A stretch of DNA of 18,296 nt from JBOGZD01 sp050697155 (GTDB taxonomy: Bacteria > Actinomycetota > Thermoleophilia > Solirubrobacterales > 70-9). The notes beneath the pieces were generated by a model. It had not been told where the DNA came from and searched no databases. It saw only the letters and a list, made by a program, of their open reading frames with translations. Positions 14,186 to 18,296 of this stretch are shown here, piece after piece. The translations under genes and the position numbers were made by a program. The stretch is taken from the NCBI GenBank assembly GCA_050697155.1, contig JBOGZD010000060.1:1-18296 (forward strand). The letters run 5' to 3'. Each line of letters opens with the position of its first letter. Position 1 is the stretch's first letter.

Positions 14186-14874
14186 GCCCGGATCGGGCCG
14201 CGCCCGAGGTCGAGGTCCTCGCCGACGCCGAATCGGCGGCTCGCCGGGCCGCCGAGCTGATCGCCGCCGCCGGGACGGCGATCGCGAGTAAGGGCTCGTT
14301 CTCGCTGGCGCTCAGCGGAGGTCACACGCCGCGGCGAATGCTGGCCTTGCTCGATCCCGACGCGCTCGCCGGCGACGCGGTCTCGATCTTCCAGGTCGAC
14401 GAGCGGGTGGCGCCCGACGGCGACCCGGAACGCAACCTGTCCCAGCTCGAGGCCGAACTTCCCGCCGCAGCGGTCGAACGCCTCCATCCGATGCCGGTGC
14501 TCGACCCCGACCTCGACGCCGCCGCGGCCCGCTACGCGGCGGAGCTTCCGGCGAGCCTCGACCTCGTCCATCTCGGGCTCGGGCCCGATGGCCATACGGC
14601 ATCGCTCGTCCCCGGCGACCCGGTGCTCGAGGTCCGCGACCGCCGCGTCGCGCCGACGGCCGGCGAGTACCAGGGCCGGCGCCGGATGACGCTCACCTAC
14701 CCGGCGCTCGAGACAGCGCGGCGGGTCCTCTGGCTGGTCACGGGCAGCGACAAACGCGACGCGCTGGCGAAGCTGCTCGCCGGGGATGAGTCGATTCCGG
14801 CGGGACGGGTGGTGGGCGCCTCGACGGTCGTGATCTGCGATCGCCTCGCCGCCCCCTCGATCGAAGCGACATAG
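14182..14874 (+). CDS. pgl: 6-phosphogluconolactonase, apparent CTG start
   Basis: A 230-aa SugarP-isomerase-fold enzyme hydrolysing 6-phosphogluconolactone, the step between Zwf and Gnd. The motifs are SGGHTP (45-50), FQVDERVAPDGDPERN, and GLGPDGHTASLVPGD with D136 and H138. The first in-frame ATG (14338) comes after SGGHTP and would remove an essential strand. Between the gnd end and that ATG there is no in-frame ATG, GTG or TTG, and none upstream inside the last 260 bp of gnd. The best start is CTG 14182: it overlaps the gnd stop (CTGA) and has AGGAG (14169-14173) 8 nt upstream, and it gives the usual family length. A frameshift at the junction is the alternative. Convergent with zwf, 7 bp away. 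Confidence 0.9.
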   Translation: MSPDRAAPEVEVLADAESAARRAAELIAAAGTAIASKGSFSLALSGGHTPRRMLALLDPDALAGDAVSIFQVDERVAPDGDPERNLSQLEAELPAAAVERLHPMPVLDPDLDAAAARYAAELPASLDLVHLGLGPDGHTASLVPGDPVLEVRDRRVAPTAGEYQGRRRMTLTYPALETARRVLWLVTGSDKRDALAKLLAGDESIPAGRVVGASTVVICDRLAAPSIEAT

Positions 14875-14881
14875 CTTTCAC

Positions 14882-16384
14882 CTAGGCGGTCGCCCGACTG
14901 GTGGCCGCCGACTTGGGCTCGCGCCAGCGGCGCTCGAACGGCAGCCGCCAGCGGTGTGGCGCGATCAGATCACGGATCGGTCCGGGCCCCCACGAACCTC
15001 GGGCATAGGGCAGTACCCGCGGGGGGGCATCGAGCAGCGGTGCCGAGACCTCCCACAGGCGCTCGATCCCGACGGCGGTGGTGAAGAGCGTGTGGTCGCC
15101 GTTCATCGCGTCGCGGATCAGGCGCTCATAGGCCTCCAGGGTGTCGCCGCCCTGATCGATCTCGACCAGCGAGAACTGCATGCTGAGCTTCTCGAGCAGC
15201 ATCGCCGGTCCCGGTCGCTTGCCGTAGAAGGAAAGCGAGAGGCGCGAGGACTCGTCAAGGTCGAATGTGAGGTGATCCGGCCCGTAGTCGCCGACCCCCG
15301 AGCCGGTGGGGAACATGCTCTGCGGCGGCTCGCGGAAGGCAATCGAGATGATCCGCGCCCCCTCGGCCATCCGCTTGCCGGTGCGCAGGTAGAACGGGAC
15401 CCCCGACCAGCGCCAGTTGTCGATCTGGCATTCGACCGCGACGAAGGTCTCCGTCTGCGATTCGGGGGCAACTCCCGGCTCGGAGCGATAGCCCTCGTAT
15501 TGACCGCGCACGACCCGGTCTGTGTCGATCGGCCGCAGCGAGCGGAACACCTTGCTCTTCTCCTCGGCGATCGCCACCGGCGCGAGTGCCGTCGGAGGCT
15601 CCATCGCGACGAAGGCGAGCACCTGGAACAGGTGGGTGACCACCATGTCGCGGAAGGCCCCGGTCCCGTCATAGAACTCCGCTCGATCGCTGACCCCTAG
15701 CGTCTCCGGCACGTCGATCTGGACGTGGTCGATGTGGTTCCGGTTCCAGATCGGCTCGAACAGCCCGTTTGCGAACCGCAGCGCGAGGATGTTCTGCGCC
15801 GCCTCCTTGCCGAGGAAGTGGTCGATGCGGAAGATCTGCGTCTCGTCGAAGACTTCATGGACGATCGCGTTGAGCTCGCGGGCACTCGCCAGGTCGGTGC
15901 CGAACGGCTTCTCCATGATCACCCGGGCGCGCTCGGCCAGCCCGGCCTCCCCGAGCAGCCGCACCACCTCGCTGGCGGCAGCGGGCGGGACGCTCAAGTG
16001 GTAGAGGCGCCGGGGGGCGTCCCCGAGGTCGCCCTCGGCCCCCGCGACCGTGGCCCCCAGCCCGGTGCCCCCGGCGCTCTGGCTTATGTATCTCAGGCGC
16101 GAGGTGAACCGCTCCAGCTCCTCTTGACTGACCGGGCAGCGCGCGAACTCCTCGACGGCCTCGCTCGCGAGCCTGCGAAAGCCGTCGGCATCGAGCTCCG
16201 TGCGCGCCGTGCCGACGAGCCTGAACTCGGGCATCAGCCCAGCCTGTGACAGGTGGTAGAGGCCGGGCAGGAGCTTGCGCCGGGCGAGGTCGCCCGTGGC
16301 TCCGAAGAGGACGATGACGTGCGGGGCCAGCGGCGGGAGCGCCGCCGTCGAAGCGTCGCGGGGACCCGCCGTTGCCAGCTCCAC
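14882..16384 (-). CDS. zwf: glucose-6-phosphate 1-dehydrogenase
   Basis: A 500-aa enzyme oxidising glucose 6-phosphate to 6-phosphogluconolactone. The coenzyme loop GATGDLARRKL is at 28-38. EKPFGTDLASA follows, and the active-site signature RIDHFLGKE is at 186-194 with catalytic H189 in IDHF. GVPFYLRTGKRM and the DAMNGDHTLFTTAVGIERLWE segment are standard. Length is normal; the first about 20 residues and the last about 15 are variable tails. The start is GTG 16384, 6 nt after TACCGT. rpiA lies 39 bp upstream on the same strand, so zwf may be transcribed both from rpiA and from its own promoter. Confidence 0.96.
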   Translation of the reverse strand: MELATAGPRDASTAALPPLAPHVIVLFGATGDLARRKLLPGLYHLSQAGLMPEFRLVGTARTELDADGFRRLASEAVEEFARCPVSQEELERFTSRLRYISQSAGGTGLGATVAGAEGDLGDAPRRLYHLSVPPAAASEVVRLLGEAGLAERARVIMEKPFGTDLASARELNAIVHEVFDETQIFRIDHFLGKEAAQNILALRFANGLFEPIWNRNHIDHVQIDVPETLGVSDRAEFYDGTGAFRDMVVTHLFQVLAFVAMEPPTALAPVAIAEEKSKVFRSLRPIDTDRVVRGQYEGYRSEPGVAPESQTETFVAVECQIDNWRWSGVPFYLRTGKRMAEGARIISIAFREPPQSMFPTGSGVGDYGPDHLTFDLDESSRLSLSFYGKRPGPAMLLEKLSMQFSLVEIDQGGDTLEAYERLIRDAMNGDHTLFTTAVGIERLWEVSAPLLDAPPRVLPYARGSWGPGPIRDLIAPHRWRLPFERRWREPKSAATSRATA

Positions 16385-16390
16385 CGGGCC

Positions 16391-16396
16391 ACGGTA
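16391..16396 (-). promoter_or_regulatory. -10 box of zwf, likely leaderless
   Basis: On the minus strand TACCGT is followed by a 6-nt spacer and the GTG at 16384. This matches the gnd and moaA arrangement. No -35 is seen. Confidence 0.45.
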
Positions 16397-16423
16397 GCGG
16401 AGCTGCCAGATTCGGTCGTTGAT

Positions 16424-17083
16424 CTATGGCGAGATCGGCGCGACCCTGATCACCTCGTGACCCCGCCCGATCAACACCTCGCTCACGAGGCTCGGCGGGA
16501 ACAGTCCGTGCTCGATCACGCCCGGCAGGTCCGCGAGCCGGCTCGCGAGGCGCTGTGGATCGCCGATCTCGCCGAGGTAATCGGCAAGCACGCCGCCGTC
16601 AGGGCTCGCCGGCCCCTCGCGGAGCCTCGCTGCGCCGAGCTCGCGGAGGGTCGACGCGAGACCGAAGGCAGAGAGCTCGAGCGGAATCGGCGGAGTGATC
16701 TTCCCCACCGGCTTCGAGGAATCGACGATGACGATGAAGCGCTCGGCCGCGGCGGCGACGATCTTCTCCCGTGCGTGTGCGCCGCCGCCGCCCTTGACCA
16801 GCCAGCCGTCGGGCGCGACCTGGTCGGCGCCGTCGATCGCGATGTCGAGCCGGTCGAGGCTGTCGGACGGTTCCACCAGCAGGCCGAGCTCGCGGGCGGC
16901 GTCGGCGGTTCGCGGCGAGGTGGCGACACAGCGGATGTCCAGTTCGCGCTCGGCCAGCGCGGGAAGCAGGTGGCCCACGGTGCTCCCGGTGCCGAGCCCG
17001 ACCGCCATGCCGGAGGCGACCAGCTCGGCCGCGCGCTGCGCGGCGAGCCGCTTCTCGTCCTCGGCGTTCGCGCGCGGGTCCAC
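16424..17083 (-). CDS. rpiA: ribose-5-phosphate isomerase A
   Basis: A 219-aa enzyme interconverting ribose 5-phosphate and ribulose 5-phosphate. The signature loops are intact: GLGTGSTVGH (29-38), AIDGADQV (82-89) with D84 and D87, and KGGGGAHAREK (97-107) with K97 and catalytic E106. These match E. coli RpiA D81, D84, K94 and E103 with a constant 3-residue offset. The start is GTG 17083, preceded by TACTCT at 8 nt, again suggesting a leaderless message. It diverges from tkt and precedes zwf on the same strand. It uses the ribulose 5-phosphate produced by Gnd and supplies Tkt. Confidence 0.95.
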   Translation of the reverse strand: MDPRANAEDEKRLAAQRAAELVASGMAVGLGTGSTVGHLLPALAERELDIRCVATSPRTADAARELGLLVEPSDSLDRLDIAIDGADQVAPDGWLVKGGGGAHAREKIVAAAAERFIVIVDSSKPVGKITPPIPLELSAFGLASTLRELGAARLREGPASPDGGVLADYLGEIGDPQRLASRLADLPGVIEHGLFPPSLVSEVLIGRGHEVIRVAPISP

Positions 17084-17091
17084 AACGCCGG

Positions 17092-17097
17092 AGAGTA
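17092..17097 (-). promoter_or_regulatory. -10 box of rpiA, likely leaderless
   Basis: TACTCT on the minus strand is 8 nt from GTG 17083. It lies in the short divergent region shared with tkt, so the two promoters must overlap. Confidence 0.4.
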
Positions 17098-17117
17098 AGC
17101 GCGATGCACGCGATGAC

Positions 17118-17123
17118 TACGAT
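17118..17123 (+). promoter_or_regulatory. possible -10 box of tkt
   Basis: TACGAT lies 10 nt before the ATG at 17134. If real, it excludes the two earlier in-frame ATGs (17104 and 17113) as starts. Confidence 0.3.
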
Positions 17124-17133
17124 CGGCGAGCAG

Positions 17134-18296
17134 ATGCAAACGGCCGCGACCGCAACCGACATCGAGCGGCTGAGCGTCAACACGATCCGGACGCTGAGCA
17201 TCGACGCCATCGAGCGGGCGAACTCGGGCCATCCGGGCACCCCGATGGCGCTCGCGCCCGCGGCGTACACGCTCTGGCAGCGGTTCCTGCGGTTCGACCC
17301 CGAGGAGCCGATCTGGCCGAACCGCGACCGGTTCGTGCTCTCGGTCGGCCACGCGTCGATGCTGCTCTACTCGTTGCTCCACCTGAGCGGGGTGAGGGCG
17401 GTCGACCCCGACTACGAGGTCCTCGGGCGCCAGTCGGTGACGCTCGACGACATCAAGGCGTTTCGCCAGCTCGACTCGAAGGCCGCCGGCCATCCCGAGT
17501 ACCGCTGGACGTCGGGCGTCGAGTCGACCACCGGTCCGCTCGGCCAGGGGGTCGCAACCTCGGTCGGGATGGCGATCGCCGGCAAGTGGCAGGCGGCGCA
17601 CTTCAACCGCCCGGGCTTCGAGCTCTTCGACTACGACGTCTACGTGTTCTGCAGCGACGGCGACCTGATGGAGGGCGTCTCGCACGAGGCGGCCTCGATC
17701 GCCGGCCACCAGCGGCTCGACAACCTCTGCTGGGTCTACGACAACAACCACATCTCGATCGACGGGCGCACCGAGATCACCTATGAGGACGACGTCGCGG
17801 CGCGGTTCATGGGCTACGGCTGGCACGTGATGCGGGTGGGCGACGCAAACAACCTCGCCCTGATCGAGGGCGCATTCGAGCGCTTCCGCCGCAACCGCGA
17901 CCGCCCGACCCTGATCGTGCTCGACAGCCACATCGGCTACGGCTCCCCGAAGCAGGACACCGCCGCCGTGCACGGGGAGCCGCTCGGCGAGGACGGGGTC
18001 CGCGAGACGAAGCGCTTCTACGGCTGGCCCGAGGACGCCGAGTTCCTCGTCCCCGAGGGCGTGCGCGAGCACTTCGAGGAGGGGATCGGGGCTCGGGGCC
18101 GGGCGCTGCGCGAGGAGTGGGAGAGCCTGCTCGACGGCTACCGGCGCGAGCACGGCACGCTCGAGCGGCAGATCGGCGCGCTTCAGCGGCGCGAGCTGCC
18201 CGACGGCTGGGACCGCGACATCCCCTCCTTCGAGGCCGACCCCAAGGGGCTCGCCACCCGCAAGGCCTCGAACCAGGTCCAGAACGCGATCGCCGC
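17134..18296 (+). CDS. tkt: transketolase, N-terminal part (cut by window end)
   Basis: 387 codons of a transketolase of usual length 650-690 aa; the right edge truncates it. It moves two-carbon units between pentose, tetrose and heptose phosphates using thiamine diphosphate. Visible are the SGHPGTPMALAP segment (H33), the diphosphate/Mg motif SDGDLMEG (174-181) closing with DNN (203-205), and the TGPLGQG, HISIDG and VLDSHIGYGSP segments. The remaining pyrimidine and C-terminal domains lie outside. Three in-frame ATGs are possible (17104, 17113, 17134). I prefer 17134 because it leaves room for divergent promoters and follows a TACGAT box; residues before about 10 are unconserved. It diverges from rpiA. 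Confidence 0.93.
   Translation, partial: MQTAATATDIERLSVNTIRTLSIDAIERANSGHPGTPMALAPAAYTLWQRFLRFDPEEPIWPNRDRFVLSVGHASMLLYSLLHLSGVRAVDPDYEVLGRQSVTLDDIKAFRQLDSKAAGHPEYRWTSGVESTTGPLGQGVATSVGMAIAGKWQAAHFNRPGFELFDYDVYVFCSDGDLMEGVSHEAASIAGHQRLDNLCWVYDNNHISIDGRTEITYEDDVAARFMGYGWHVMRVGDANNLALIEGAFERFRRNRDRPTLIVLDSHIGYGSPKQDTAAVHGEPLGEDGVRETKRFYGWPEDAEFLVPEGVREHFEEGIGARGRALREEWESLLDGYRREHGTLERQIGALQRRELPDGWDRDIPSFEADPKGLATRKASNQVQNAIA

Noticed and set aside
14338..14874. Shorter pgl starting at ATG 14338
   Set aside because: It would delete the first strand and the SGGHTP motif, leaving an incomplete enzyme.
14875..14920. Possible terminator between pgl and zwf (GGCGG...CCGCC)
   Set aside because: The stem is only 5 bp with a long loop and lies inside zwf coding sequence; there is no T tract.
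16516..18153. Open frame of 545 codons on the minus strand across rpiA and tkt
   Set aside because: It is antisense to tkt, whose motifs are unambiguous, and out of frame with rpiA.
1..18296. CRISPR arrays, tRNA/rRNA genes, insertion sequences, phage genes
   Set aside because: No regularly spaced repeats, no structural-RNA signatures, and no transposase, integrase or phage motifs were seen in either strand.

Overview
The window reads as chromosomal DNA of a very GC-rich actinobacterium. A deep lineage such as Thermoleophilia (Solirubrobacterales/Gaiellales-like) is my inference from three things: GC-saturated third codon positions, many GTG/TTG starts with overlapping genes, and an actinobacterial gene set (CsoR, a DUF6457-like protein, NAD-type 6-phosphogluconate dehydrogenase beside zwf/rpiA/tkt). 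No rRNA, tRNA, CRISPR array, insertion sequence or prophage was seen. Both ends cut genes: a broken AbiEi/DUF559-like gene on the left and transketolase on the right.

Layout. (1) 2-696: 5'-truncated, frameshifted nuclease-fold gene. (2) 700-3077, minus strand: a copper/oxidative-stress unit consisting of a DUF4396 membrane protein fused to a duplicated His-rich extracellular module, then csoR (ATGA overlap), then Mn-type sodA. A CsoR-type palindrome sits in the promoter. (3) 3100-5631, minus strand: NAD-dependent epimerase, small membrane protein and GNAT-like protein, of unspecified role. (4) 5690-9005, plus strand: a compact molybdenum operon, moaA - mop - MOT1-type molybdate transporter - DUF6457-like protein - MOSC protein, with almost every junction overlapping. 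(5) 9050-10358: a single-domain class III nucleotide cyclase coupled to a TetR regulator, behind a promoter with two copies of a palindrome-like site 23 bp apart. (6) 10391-13108: a molybdopterin/[4Fe-4S] oxidoreductase coupled by a GTGA overlap to a lipoprotein. (7) 13157-18296: a pentose-phosphate block, gnd-pgl on plus, rpiA-zwf on minus, and tkt on plus diverging from rpiA.

How the genes fit together. Blocks 4 and 6 form one theme: molybdate uptake and binding, cofactor synthesis, a MOSC protein and a Mo enzyme, with a signalling/regulatory pair between them. Block 7 encodes the whole oxidative pentose phosphate branch plus two non-oxidative enzymes. Block 2 looks like a copper-responsive unit feeding back on itself through CsoR.

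The points most worth following are: the fused copper protein with two identically spaced four-histidine sets; the CsoR operator; the tandem TetR-like sites; a pgl gene that appears to begin at CTG; and a recurring TANNNT box 6-10 nt upstream of starts, suggesting leaderless transcription.
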